This document shows, piece after piece, positions 25,401 through 37,721 of a stretch of 64,000 nt of DNA (position 1 is the stretch's first letter; every line of letters starts with the position of its first letter). Below the pieces are notes generated by a model that was not told where the DNA came from, made no database searches, and was given only the letters and a program-made list of their open reading frames with translations. The translations under genes and the position numbers were made by a program. The stretch covers positions 1 to 64,000 of the forward strand of contig SKCR01038152.1 in assembly GCA_019454045.1 (NCBI GenBank). The letters are read 5' to 3'. Source of the DNA: Zanthoxylum bungeanum (lineage: Eukaryota; Streptophyta; Magnoliopsida; Sapindales; Rutaceae).

Positions 25401-26123
25401 TCGTCGAGAGCTTCGATTTGGTGGGTGGCACAGCTCGTGAAACAAACCGACGAGCCGAGAAAATCGAAACCCATTCCCGCGCCCAAAATCTTCTTCCTGC
25501 CGCCGATCTGGTCGCCGCCAGCGTCGGCGCCGGCCGCCAAGACGACCGCCATCATCGGAAGAATCCAATGGCGCCGGTACGCCGCCGGGGCTCGGCCGGA
25601 AACTCGCCGGCGCCCCCTTCTCTCCCTCACCGACGGGCTGCACAACTCCTTTCTTTCTTTTTTTTTTTCTTTCTCTATTTGCTTTTTCTGTAATTGATAA
25701 TAGTAATAAAAATTAATAATAATGACCAAAATATCTGAAGTTCGAAAATGACAAAAATGCCCTCACTAGAAAGGGTATTTTCAGAAATCTGTCATTTTGA
25801 AGCCTTTCTGGGGCAATTCTCAAAAAGTGTTCAACACGAAAGTTGTTCGTCTCGGAGAAACAAGTCCGATGGTCCAAAAATCAGCTCGATCGGAGTTCGT
25901 TTGCTCCTTCTGTGACCATAACAGTAAACTTTACGCGATTCACGAAAATAGCGTAACTGACTTTTGATCCCAAACGCTTCTCGATGCGACGAATAGTCAT
26001 AATCCATTATTCTAACTCATATAACATCACTAGAACTCTTATTCTTCATCATCCTCATGATCCGAAACTAAAACAGTCGTCCGGGAATCTTCTGGAACAG
26101 TTCTGAAAATCTGGGATGTTACA
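22490..26123 (-). mobile_element. Tekay/Del-like 3' LTR (3,634 bp, minus strand)
   Basis: The plus-strand ends are TGTAACATCCCG at 22490 and CGGGATGTTACA-like at 26113-26123. On the minus strand it follows a polypurine tract. It is a close copy of 26410-30844 but lacks about 860 bp (junction at 24200, against 28100-28960 in the other). It contains an 18-bp minisatellite (24105-24196), stretches of repeated CTGAAAA words (23690-24090), a TA run (24411-24428) and a GC-rich island (25430-25640). Frames of up to 193 codons over the GC-rich island have no family motif and differ in length between the LTRs, so I treat them as non-coding. Confidence 0.85.
24105..24196. repeat. 18-bp minisatellite, about five units
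   Basis: Unit GGCGCATCTCCGCCCGAA, with T/A variants, is repeated five times and read on the minus strand as RAEMRL. The same array is in the partner LTR (28015-28096). Confidence 0.9.
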
Positions 26124-26409
26124 TTCACCCCTCCTTATAAAAATTTCGTCCTCGAAATTTCTCCGTCACTATGCCTGCTGATTCATACCCGGTCACATAT
26201 GCCGAAACTATCTTTCTCTAAACTCTGCCGATATAGCTTCTCTGTCTCAACTGTGAACTAACCCCCATCTATAGACTAGAATCCACAATGACTCATCTAT
26301 TACTTTAATCTGACTATACTGGTTTGTATCTCAACTCCGACTATACTAATCTGACTTCTAAACCATGCTACTGACTCTGACTCTTAAAACCATGCTCTGA
26401 TACCAACTT
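26124..26409 (-). mobile_element. 286-bp internal region with polypurine tract and primer site only
   Basis: On the minus strand this is everything between the two LTRs. The primer-binding site TGGTATCAGAGCATGG (26390-26405, initiator tRNA-Met type) starts four bases after the 5' LTR end. The polypurine tract TAAGGAGGGGTGAA (26124-26137), preceded by GAGGACGAAATTT, stands directly before the 3' LTR. That tract and its lead-in are typical of Tekay/Del chromoviruses. No gag or pol is present. Confidence 0.88.
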
Positions 26410-29151
26410 TGTAACATCCCGCCTAGGCCAGGATGCTACCGGCAGGAGACAGGAAACCCATCTCCATAAGCCTCTGATTCTGACGAAATTTCGGCATGAC
26501 GTATTCGTAACATCATGCAACCTGGCCTGTAGCCAGCATCCATATACAACAAGAACATAACAATCTCAGCCTCAGGCCGGAAACTCAACATCAATGCATT
26601 CATCAACAAGGCCTCAGGCCTGGACTTAATGAACAAAATATAAACCACTTGGCCTCCGGCCAGAACTCAAAATGAAACTATACTATTATATGACTTATAC
26701 AAATGAGAAGTAAATGCAAAAAAAACAAACATAAGGGCCGTGAGGACCCATAACTCGACCCAGGACTCTCTTGACTGCAATTGGGGCGATCCACCGTCTT
26801 CAAAGTCTTCACCGAACATCTACTGGTTCTACATGACAGCTACTAACCTGCAAAACTACAAACTGTTGGAATGTGAGTCATAATGACTCAGTAAGTAATC
26901 ATGCTCTAACTACAGCATAAACACACAATAGCTTATATTTTCGTTTCATTAAGTTCCTTAACTTATCTTTTACTCTAATCATGCTATTACATATTAAATC
27001 TGAGCTAATTATCTCATTCTTATCCATTTATCAACATACTACTAATAAGACCATGTCATACTTCCATTACGTTACTCTGACGTCTCAAATACTTACTTAG
27101 TCATCCTTGATAATCTAGATCGGGTATTTAATGTAATCATCTGTCATTTATTACACCGAAATATCATCAAATCGGATTAATAAGATATCCTTTCTATATA
27201 ACATCAAACAGGCTAAAAGCCAACCATACCAGCCTGTATGTGAAACCATGTAAACATACGCTATAATCTTACCGATTGTTCCTTTTTATGTGAACATATA
27301 ATGCACACAATATCAATCATATACGTATAAATGCAACCAGGTTATCATGTTTCAATGTCAACTGTATGTATCTCATAACATTTCTAAAATGTATGACTTA
27401 TATACCTGTCATGGGAATTACGCTCTACTCAATATGCCATGCTTAATGAACAATTACCTTAAATCTGCTTCTAAGGATCTTACATATGAATGTGCTAATA
27501 TTATTATGCATAGTATCAACTACATGCATCTCAGATGAAAACACTAGAATACATAATCATATGCATGTCAGGTAAACTGTACAAGACTTTAACGTGCTAT
27601 GGTTTCTAGAAAATACTTTCCGAAAACTCTTTTCTTGAAAATTCTTTATAAAACTCTTTTCTGAAACTTATTTAAAATCTTCTTTTAATAAACTTGTCTT
27701 TGAAAACATGCTCTAATACTTGGATCTCTGGAAATTGTTTTCTAAAATCAAAATTTGTACTCTGAGAACTGAAAACCGAAAACTAAAAACTTTTCTGAAC
27801 TCTGTATCTCATAAAACTGTTTCTGAAGACTGAAAACTACACTTGAAAACTGGGATCGGTATCTAAAAATTGAAAACTGAAATCTGAAAACTATTTCTAA
27901 ACTCTGTTTCTGAAAACCGTGTACTATAATCTGGTTTCTGAAATCCAGGCACTGAAAATCTGAAAACTGTGTACTGAAAATCTGAAAACTGAAATCCTTT
28001 TCCTGAAAACCAAATCTCCACCCGTAGGCGCATCTCCGCCCGAAGGCGCATCTCCGCCCGTAGGCGCATCTCTGCCCGAAGGCGCATCTCCGCCCAGGAA
28101 TGTACCATCTGAGCGCTAAGGATCTAGGAGCGTCCCCCTAGTCCTCCACATGTGCACATGTGTATAAATCCGTCAATTCCAACAATGTACAACTGGGATG
28201 GGTCAAATCCCAAATCCCGAATCCATATGATATCCGTCAATTCCATCAGTGTCTCAAGTTACGTACTGCGGTGAGTTTTTACCTCATGCCCCGAAAACCA
28301 TGAAATCATGATCTGTATTTTAAAACTAAAAGAAAGTTTTTTTCTGAAATATATTGTATTTCAAAACATCTGAAACTTTTCTTTGAAACCTTTGAAATCT
28401 TTGAAAATATTTTTATCTTTTGCTCGACTACTGAAAACTTAAACACACACACACATGCAGATACTTTCTCATGATCCTTTCTATCTTAACCATGTTTAAC
28501 TATATGCTTATTCCATACTATCAAATATGTTCATGCACGTGTTTATGCATATATGCAAGTAATGAATTATGTATTCTATTCCTTACATGCTTACATTTTG
28601 AGTCATCTCACATTTACTATATTTATACTATTCTCGGTATACTTACACATTTATACCATCATAACTAGGCTTACCTCTATAACTTACCTTGCTGGTGGCT
28701 CAACAAACAACATCAAGCATAATCTTATATATATACATGTACATGAAAACTCTTTGCTCACACGAAACTATCTTGATAGTCATACTTATTTATGTACTTA
28801 CATGCATATAAATCAACATGCTCAAGATATCATTTACATATGTTCATATGCACATATACTCTGTTCATTTAAACATGCATCGAGATACTTTTACACAAAA
28901 CACATACCTACCACTACTAGTTTACTCATTTCTCCATGCATACTTACCCGCTTTTGTACTTATGTGCTTACTTTTTGACAATTTATTATTTTTAAACTTT
29001 GATCTCATTCCCTAGGGTGTAGTTTTCTACAACCCCCAAACCCAAGTCTTAATTATATTGGGTTTATCAGTGTTTACTCTCGCTTCCTGTATACGCATAT
29101 ACTTTGTCATTCCTATATTTTTCAATATAAAGCTTACTGATGTCTTTCTAT

Positions 29152-29192
<41 letters not shown>

Positions 29193-30844
29193 ATCTATAT
29201 CTTACCCTATATGTTCATGCTTGTCTTTTACTCAATACACATACTTATAGTTACTTGTTCTTATCTATATGTATATATAAGTACACTTGCCTCTTTTTCC
29301 TACATTCATCTTTATATATATATATACAAGTTTCATACATAACCATATACAATTCTTTTAATTTATATAATGTCGAACAACATTAAATCTCTTAAGTATT
29401 CGTAGCATGAGTTACTTACCTGGTTTGCGGTCACTCCTAACTTGGATCCGATCTGTCAAAACAATAATAACACAGGGTCAGAACCGCTATTTGCGGAACT
29501 TTCTGCTTATCTATATAAGCTTCCGGAATTTCTCGGAATACACAAACCCACACCGACTCGACGGTTTATGCTTCATTACTCTAATATGCCTTTCTATACT
29601 ATTCTGAATTAACTAGATAGCTTATATTCTCATATTACGCGTTTGCGGCAAAACTTGGAAGGGTCTCGAACCCTCCGAACCTATCCAGAATTACATAATT
29701 ACCCTCGCAATACCATACCTATATCATCCTCATGATTACGGTCATCTACGCTCAGTCGCACGAGAAACGCCGTTTTACTGGAATCTCGCTAATTCTACCG
29801 GATCGATCATATCTCGTCCATTTCACCCCGGATTCTACCACATTTATCGTTTTAACACATTAAATCATATACAATTCATTTCATGCTAATTCGTTAAAAT
29901 ACGAAACTACTAGAAACATCCGAATAAAAAGCTGCAAACTTTAAAATGACGAATTCTAAACGGAGAGTCATACCGAAATTCCGAGGCCATATTCGGAATA
30001 CGAACGCGCTGGTGCGATCGGAATTTCGAACGGAGTTACTGTTCATCTGGGTTTCATTGTTCACGCATGCGTTTTCCCTCGATTTGCGTGCAATCGGCCG
30101 CTGTTCGGCAAAACCGACTCCGCATACTCGTAGTACTCGTCGAGAGCTTCGATTTGGTGGGTGGCACGGCTCGTGAAACAAACCGACGAGCCGAGAAAAT
30201 CGAAACCCATTCCCGCGCCCAAAATCTTCTTCCTGCCGCCGATCTGGTCGCCGCCAGCGTCGGCGCCGGCCGCCAAGACGACCGCCATCATCGGAAGAAT
30301 CCAATGGCGCCGGGGCTCGACCGGAAACTCGACGGCGCCCCCTTCTCTCCCTCACCGACGGGCTGCACAACTCCTTTCTTTCTTTTTTTTCCTTTCTCTA
30401 TTTGCTTTTTCTGTAATTGATAATAGTAATAAAAATTAATAATAATGACCAAAATATCTGAAGTTCGAAAATGAAAAAATGCCCTCACTAGAAAGGGTAT
30501 ATTCAGAAATCTATCATTTTGAAGCCTTTCTGGGGCAATTCTCAAAAAGTGTTCAACACGAAAGTTGTTTTTCTCGGAAAAACAAGTCCGATGGTACAAA
30601 ATCAGCTCGATCGGAGTTCGTTTGCTCCTTCTGTGACCATAACAGTAAACTTTACGCGATTCACGAAAATAGCGTAACTGACTTTTGATCCCACACGCTT
30701 CTCGATGCGATGAATAGTCATAATCCATTATTCTAACTCATATAACATCACTAGAACTCTTATTCTTCATCATCCTCATGATCCGAAACTAAAACAGTTG
30801 TCCGGGAATCTTATGGAACAGTTCTGAAACTCCGGGATGTTACA
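26410..30844 (-). mobile_element. Tekay/Del-like 5' LTR (4,435 bp, minus strand)
   Basis: Its plus-strand ends are TGTAACATCCCG at 26410 and CGGGATGTTACA at 30833-30844. It is the longer version of 22490-26123 and includes 28100-28960, missing from the other. The bases beside the whole element are AAATT (22485-22489) and AAATC (30845-30849), a target duplication with one change. Long low-complexity frames (for example 28553-28978) follow AT-rich DNA and are not genes. Confidence 0.87.
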
Positions 30845-31039
30845 AAATCAAAATAATAGATCAAAGTGATTAGTCACATTTAATTAAATATATTCGACAA
30901 ATTGGTTTAAGCCCGTATAAAAATTAATTATAACTTTTATTAATTAAAAATTACATAACCTCACTATAAAATGGAAGCTTGAGCAATTTTTTAAATAAGC
31001 AATTAAGCTAAAACAAGTATTAAGCAAAAGTAAGAAATA
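30845..31039. other. AT-rich gap, nothing recognised
   Basis: The sequence flanks the Tekay-like element on the right and continues the kind of AT-rich DNA found left of 22490. No ORF or repeat could be assigned. Confidence 0.4.
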
Positions 31040-33508
31040 TGTGATGGGGTTTTGGGCTATGGGCGCAACAGAAGCGCGGTTCGGTCGAAATCGTATTTTA
31101 AAACTCTTTTAAAAATACCAAATAAATTATTCAATAACTAATATGAATAATTTATTCATATTTCACCTAAACCTATTTATTCAATATCAAATATTAAAAT
31201 AAATAAGATTGAAACTTAATGAAACCTTTATGAAAACCGTTTTTTCGCAAAATGATGCAAAACTAATTTTTGACTGAACCAACCACCTGACACTTATGGG
31301 GACTACCAAGGAAAGCCAAAATAGTCTCATGGAAATTCATGGAATCCCAAACAGTTACGGATTCACTGTTTGGGCCGCCGTCACCCGATTGACTCAAAAG
31401 TCACTCGGTAACGCCATTTTTGGCTGTTTTCGCTTACTTCAACTTGGAAAAACATTTCGACAATTGTTCCAACTCCAAAAACACACCCAATACATTCATA
31501 ACACATTATTTTTATCATAAAATTTCCAGTTTGCAAGATTTTATCTAGAACCGAAAATTAAGAGTTTCCATGCTTTAAATCAATTTTTCAAGATTAAATC
31601 AATTAATCAAAACACCAAATCAATTCACTATATACGAACAATCCAAGAACAATTATAGGCATTACAAGAGTGGTTATAACACTCTAGAATGGTAACATGT
31701 CATCAAATGAACAAAATGGATAATAATTACACTAATTCCATCCAATACATTTCACACATGCTTCATTAGCTTCCAATCCATCATCAACAACCAAAAGCCC
31801 CAATTTTTCAGAGTTGAAGGAAACCTATAACCTTTCTAAATCATCAAGAAGCAAGAAAATAAATTTCCAAGCTTAAGATTTTGAAATATTAACTTAAATC
31901 TCCTAAATCCTTAGCCGTTTTTCTTGATTTCCCTTCATTTCTTCATGGTTTCTTCAAACCAAAATTGAGAGCTTTTTATGGTGTTTTGGTCGGCCATTGA
32001 TGATGAATTAAAGAAGAAGAAAATATTTCCCTTTTTAAAATTGAATTTCTGTCATTTAGGGGCATTATGGTCATTTTTTGAAATTTATTCTAATTACATT
32101 ATATTAAGCTTTTAGTGGCCAATCAAATTCAAACACTTTTAGCTTAATAAAAACATACCATATGTTCAAATAATAATTAACATATTTCATAACAATTACG
32201 AAAATTTTATCAATTAAATATCTAAATAATAATTATTATAATATATGTATTTTATTTACATTAAATAACAAATACATATATTAATGGCATGTGTCAAAAT
32301 CTCATTTGACAAATAATTAATATGTATCAAATCAAATTTTGTATCAAATACAAATACATATTAATTACTATTGACCAAGAATGCCCTTATGCATGTGTTA
32401 TCGTTTAACCGATTAAACGATTTGAATTAACTCATTTAATTTGATGAAGTATTATGAACAATCCGTATTATTCATATCACGTAGCCGAAGTGCTCAACGA
32501 GTAAACTTCATATTATGAGACTCTCTAAGTTTAGGTTTATCCATCACGAAATCCAATTTCATGTCTATAATTCACCCACTCATGAATTTTGATGACCACG
32601 GATAATCTTGTTAAACTATGCAAGCCTAGGTCATAGCATACATATAATCCATCCATCACAAGTTATCCGTATTATACTTGGGATATAGATGAGAACGTCA
32701 AATTCGTTCGGTCTAATACAGTCAACTTTCAATTTACGATCTCAAAATAACACTCGAAACTGATTTATGAATTTATACCACGGCCATGGATTTACTAGAT
32801 CATAAACACGTAAGGATACGTATGCCCTGTACACCGGATTGACGGAACCTCTTTCGATACGCACTGGATATCATGACCATCAGTCCACACCCAACGAATA
32901 TGTAGAGGTTTGACTATGAATAGATTGTTGACGTGATTACCAATAAAGTGTGGAGGATAACTCATATATCCCACTATGGTATCTCAAGTCAAAAGACCAC
33001 TATGCTCACTCAACTCGAGAAGGTTTCTATCGATGTTGGTGTACTAATATTAGGAAACCTTTAGTGAGTCATTCAGTTTCTTATCAAATAAATACCTACA
33101 TATCTATACGAGTCTCCCGAGACTCTTGGTTCACTGGGATAAACCATCGGACCAAGTCACGATATACGACATGTACTGGTCTCGGCCGATTTTACTAACC
33201 GACTCGTGTTAGTAAATCTTGACTAAGAACTTTATTTAAGGACATAAATCTTATAGTGCTCTTCGCAATGTCAATTTCAAACTACGTTGTAATTATGCTC
33301 TATAATGTAAATCCTAGGGTATTTATCTAATATAACGTAAAATTGTACCGGATTAAGTTTCTATCTGATCGTAATTTGATAGAATACATGTATAAAAGAC
33401 AATGGTAATACCTTTAAATTAATAATATTATGGAAAATATAATTGCTTGTATTTATGAATCGGACATAAATACAATTCGGATTGGCACTCTGAGCACCAA
33501 CCCTAACA
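31040..33508 (-). mobile_element. Copia LTR, minus strand (about 2.5 kb)
   Basis: On the minus strand it starts TGTTAGGGTTGGTGCTCAGA at 33508, directly after a polypurine tract (GCAAGTGGGAGAAAT, 33509-33523). A plausible end is CCCCATCACA at 31040-31049. It is a different copia family from the TGTTGG...CCAACA one. Short frames inside (31296-31520, 32950-33198) show no domain. Confidence 0.7.
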
Positions 33509-33817
33509 ATTTCTCCCACTTGCTTTAGTGCCAATCCATAGTATACTATACACGTCTTAATATGTATCACATACTCATGGCCCTCAAGTGCTCACCAGAA
33601 CTCAAGAGGTACGCAACAACAAGTAAGCCCGCTTAACAAATCGACTCTGTCCAACAAACCCAATCGTTTTCCTAAGCCAGCATCATTCATATTTTGCAGA
33701 ATCCAAATTCCATATCAATATGACTCAGACGCTATATCAGTATTGTGCTACAACTGCTGAGTTGTCTATGTATTCAGAGATCAAATCCAAGTACTATGAG
33801 ACAACCCTAAGCATTAT
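33509..33817 (-). mobile_element. Tail of copia internal region, minus strand
   Basis: Polypurine tract plus about 290 bp of the pol end or downstream region of the copia element whose 3' LTR is at 31040-33508. No RNase H motif is left. It is cut at 33818 by the end of the X LTR. The bases ATTAT at 33813-33817 would be the target copy. Confidence 0.6.
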
Positions 33818-35660
33818 TGACCGGTGAATTCACACGAGTATAACGCAAGCGCACGTATCGTTCAAGTAGTATAAAAATATCGATCCCACAAAGAATTAAT
33901 TCCTACTATTTTTATTAATTATTGAATCTATTTATTTACGAGTATCTAATCAAATGGAGAAGAGAATGATTGTTTGATTGGTTGGTTGAATGTGGATTTG
34001 CTAATTAAAATAAAAACAGACTCAAAAGAAAATACTAAGGAAAAGAAAAGAAAACACTCAAAGATCTAGGGTCATGACTCCACACAATACCAATAAAAAG
34101 ATTAATTGATTCTTTTATATACGTGTAATAAATTAGTTTGTTAACCTGGAACACGATGATATGTAAAAGTCTCTTTTGATGGTCAGATGCAAATACCCAG
34201 TATAACCCAATTGAACCATATGTCTATGTCAACCAAATTACCTGGATTCATTAAGTTCAAGTTCCAATAGTGGCTACCCCCGCCCGACAGGTATATTCAT
34301 ATCCTCTAAGGAAAACTATTAAAGGGTTATCTATCCTCAAGGAAGATCGTGGGCTATTGAATCTAAGGCTGAAACCTAAAATCCCTTTTCCAAGTTCATT
34401 TTAAGTTTACCAAATCAATCTTATTAATAGCCAATTAACAACAAGCATTAAGCTTAAGACTTAATAAACAAACCTAAGAATTATCCATAAAAAGAAAATC
34501 AATTATTAAGTGTGGATATTGTGTTTCATCACTTCCTTAGAATAAAATTAAAATGCTGGGGTTGGGGGATCCACTTTTACTGTTTCTAATTTAAAAATGT
34601 CCCTTATTATAATACAGAAATTATCCTTGATATTACCAACCGACCATATAGGTGGTATCCTCATTAAGTTAGATTTTAATTAAGTCAAACCAGCCATAAA
34701 GGCAGTATTATTATTTATCCATAAACTAGCCATATGGGCGGTTATTATCTGTCACCTAAAGACCAGCCATATAAGCGGTGTTATTTTATGTCAAATAAAT
34801 AAAAACAGTCATTAAGGCGGTATTTTTTTTAATTTGAATTATAATTTCTATATTATAATTAAGGGGTATTAATCTAAACTAAAATAATAAAATTTTCACC
34901 CTTTCCCCCATCGGAAATCTAACTATCAAACATAAAAGAAAAGAGAAGAATAAGAACTATTACTATTACTAAAAATAAAAATGCATAAATTAAATTACTA
35001 AAAATAAACACACAAGATGAAATCCTTAAATTCCTTACAAAAACCTAAGGAAAGAATGACAATTACAAATGAAATGGCTTGGTATTTATAGGAAAATCTA
35101 AAGGTTTCCACCAATTTCTCCACCGATCGCTCCACCAATTGCTCCACCAACTATGGCATCAAACATGGCACCAAACATGCAAGCATGTTTGTGGAAGTTT
35201 GACAATTTTTATTTTTATTCTTATTAATTTTATTTTATATTTTGAAAATGTCTATAATAATTACTTAAAATATACTGGATTGTTCATCGATTTTGGCTAT
35301 GGAAACTTCAGAATTCGAAATTATTTTGACTTTCAAAGTTGTAGATCTTTGAGTCTTCTTCAATTTCCAACTTGAATCGGCTCAATCGGATATTGGGTGA
35401 AAACGTTATGGCCAAAATACGAAACATGCACAAAATTAGAATTTAGGACTACACTTTGTGACGCGTATAGTAAATTTTCGGTTTTGACCTTTTTTCCTCT
35501 GAATTTTATCGTTTTAGCCCCAAGTTGATTCCATTTAGTCTCCATATTATTTTTATCTGTAAAATAAATAAAAACACATCAAAACGTTCATAAAACTCAA
35601 GAAACTATACAAAATATTAGGTTAAATGAGTGGAAATAGTGAAATAAATACCGTTCATCA
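33818..35660 (-). mobile_element. X-family 3' LTR, complete (1,843 bp, minus strand)
   Basis: On the minus strand it starts TGATGAACGG at 35660 after the purine tract GTTAGGTTCGGGGCTA, and ends CACCGGTCA at 33818. It is the only full-length X LTR in the window. From start to end it holds the 12-bp CACCAAACATGG repeat (35140-35185), a TATA box (35081-35090, minus), the spaced GCCATATAGGCGGT motifs (34630-34830) and a final block with GATACGTGCGCTTG (33845-33865). Confidence 0.85.
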
Positions 35661-37004
35661 TAGCCCCGAACCTAACATTTTGCTAGCCCTCGAGTAAAAC
35701 ACAAAATAAAATAACATAAAAATATATTAAGCTAAGCCACTTTCGTAGGGATCACGGTTGCATTTAGCGTATGCAACAAGCCTTTAAACCACTAGGTGTC
35801 CCTAGTGGACGAGTTGTAGCCTCGTGAGGGTTTACAACAATGATACCCACAAACATTTTATAAAAGTAAAAAAGAAGTAAAACTAATGCACACAAAAGAA
35901 AAAAGACAAGAGAAAAGAGAATAAAGAAGTTTGTGGCTAATCAACTGAAACTTATACTCCAAGTTAGTAGTTGTTTTCTTCATTTAAAATTACCGAATAA
36001 GTAAATTCTCCGATTATAATTACCATTCTCCATATACACAACCAACAAAATATTAATCAATTCATTTTTTCCCACAATAGTCACAAGTGTTTTTGATAAT
36101 AGAGTAATATTTTTGTCCTAATATTTTATTAGAATTCATACCTTTTTGTAGCAATGGAATAATGTTTTCTGATTTTTCTGATTTTTTCTTTCTTTTTCTG
36201 ATTTTATTTTTTATTTTTATACAATACCTTCCATATATGTAGCGAGCTTTGGGCCAGTGACTCCCAAACCAGTTGGCTTTATGGCACTAGGTGTTAAGAC
36301 AACCCTACGGACTTAATTACTCATATTTCAGACACATATATTTTTGCAACATCTTTGATCCATGTAGCGAGATTTGGGCCAGTGACTCCCAAACCAGTTG
36401 GCTTTATGGCACTAGGTGTTAAGACAAACTTACAGACTTAATAACCCGGATCTCAGACGTTTTTTTTTTCACTTTTTTTTCTCTCTCTTTTTTTACTCCA
36501 TTGCCATTTATAGATGATTCCTTCAATTAAACTAGAGCACTGAATATTACAAACTTTTCAATTACAACTCATGTCCGTATGTTACTATGCATATTGATAG
36601 TACCTGCCAACTGGGCATATGAAGATTCATTTTAGTCAGTTTTATAGAGAATTTACAAATTAAATAATTTAAAAGGAAATAAACAAAAATTAACTTGTTT
36701 CGAAAATGGGTTGAAATACGTATCAGGATTATGAACTCCTTACACTGCTATCTCTCACCAATTTCACATTTTTAGTCAAAATAAAAACACATAAACGAAA
36801 TATATTTTTGTAATTTTTAAAAAATTTTCAATTTTTTTCTATTTTTCGAAAAATTTTGGACTAAAAATAAAGTAAAAAAAAAAATAAGATACAAATTACC
36901 TATTCCTCTCCCCCAAACTTAAATGAGAAATTGTCCCCAATGTCTTAAACAGTAGAAGAAGAGTTAAGAATGTCGTACCTGATTAGCTGAAAAGCTACAA
37001 AAAA
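35661..37004 (-). mobile_element. X-family 3' non-coding region between LOG and the LTR
   Basis: This 1.3 kb has no coding potential. It contains a purine-rich tract on the minus strand (AAGTTTGGGGGAGAGGAATAG around 36903-36922) shortly after the LOG stop, the 116-bp tandem pair around GTAGCGAG (36238-36450), and the polypurine tract next to the LTR. The whole segment is repeated on the plus strand at 61446-62782, also between LOG and an X LTR. Confidence 0.8.
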
Positions 37005-37655
37005 TTACTGATTAAGATCTATGTCTAAGTTACGCTTACCACGATCGCTAACTGACCAATTCAACTTGGAAACAATGGGGTCGATTTTTGGTTCAAAGGC
37101 TAGGATTTGGTCAATTAATTCTTCGGCCTTTGTTGTAGTCAGGAAAATTTCTTGTACTGATTTGGTGACAAACTCGTGTCTTTTGGCTTCCACAAGAAAT
37201 ACAAACAGAAAATCGAAGAAATTCTCAATATTAAGTAATCCAATGGTCTTCCGATGAATATTCAAGTGTGCCTTTGATGCCACTGTGAATATTTCTTCTA
37301 ATGTTCCAAGTCCTCCTAGTAACCCAATAAACGCATCAGCATTTTTGACCACTTCAAGGAGTTGTTCAGACATACATGATACAATGCGTTCATCTCCATT
37401 TTTTGGTCCAATTAATTGTTCTTTCGTGAAAGGTTTTGGAATGATTCCCAAAACATGGTCGCCACCTTCCTTAACAGCTTTTGAAATGCTTCCCATCAAT
37501 CCAAGATTGCCACCGCCATATACTAGGTGTATATTTTTCTCTGCTATGACTCGCCCTAATTCCTTTGCAGCCTTAATGAATTCTGGTTTATTACTAGAGT
37601 TGGATCCATAAAAAACAAAAATTCGCTTGAATCGCTGTTGTGAAGTTGCTTCCAT
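37005..37655 (-). CDS. LOG-like protein (cytokinin riboside monophosphate phosphoribohydrolase family), retrotransposon-borne
   Basis: Plant LOG enzymes release active cytokinin base from the nucleoside monophosphate in the cytosol. The frame from ATG at 37655 gives 216 residues, a normal LOG length; an in-frame ATG at 37751 would add 32 residues without family match. The order is RIFVFYGS (11-18, nucleotide-binding fold), LVYGGGNLGLMG (44-55), IIPKPF (71-76), ADAFIGLLGGLGTLEEI (106-122) and IGLLN (138-142). Family LOGs have PGG-x-GT-x-EE; here Pro is Leu (113). The Arg-Lys pair normally before it is Gln98-Leu99, so catalysis is doubtful. There is no intron, whereas plant LOG genes are usually split by several, which suggests a processed copy. 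It lies after an Athila-type pol hallmark (38125-38170) and before X 3' sequence, the third-ORF position of the element. Confidence 0.85.
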   Translation of the reverse strand: MEATSQQRFKRIFVFYGSNSSNKPEFIKAAKELGRVIAEKNIHLVYGGGNLGLMGSISKAVKEGGDHVLGIIPKPFTKEQLIGPKNGDERIVSCMSEQLLEVVKNADAFIGLLGGLGTLEEIFTVASKAHLNIHRKTIGLLNIENFFDFLFVFLVEAKRHEFVTKSVQEIFLTTTKAEELIDQILAFEPKIDPIVSKLNWSVSDRGKRNLDIDLNQ

Positions 37656-37713
37656 TTTCTCTCTCTTATTTGGATGTATATCTGGATGTGTCGAAGAGAG
37701 AAATGTAGGGCTG

Positions 37714-37721
37714 AATTTATA
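37714..37721 (-). promoter_or_regulatory. TATA-like box upstream of the LOG-like ORF
   Basis: TATAAATT on the minus strand lies about 60 bp before the ATG at 37655, inside CAGGCTCTATAAATTCAGCCC. This spacing would suit a local promoter, but a match of this size in AT-rich DNA can arise by chance. Confidence 0.35.

Noticed and set aside
25148..25729. 193-codon minus-strand frame over the GC-rich LTR island
   Set aside because: No known domain, start and length differ in the paired LTR (29894-30370), and opposite-strand frames over the same DNA are just as long. GC-rich DNA has few stops by chance.
28553..28978. 141-codon frame in the Tekay-like LTR
   Set aside because: Composition follows AT-rich DNA (runs of Tyr, Ile, His, Thr) and the whole stretch is missing from the partner LTR without effect on the rest.
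22490..30844. Simple tandem segmental duplication of a 4-kb block
   Set aside because: The presence of a primer site at one inner edge and a polypurine tract at the other, with TG...CA ends, shows two LTRs of one element.
37021..37611. Plus-strand frames opposite the LOG-like gene
   Set aside because: They are antisense shadows. The minus strand has all LOG motifs in one frame.
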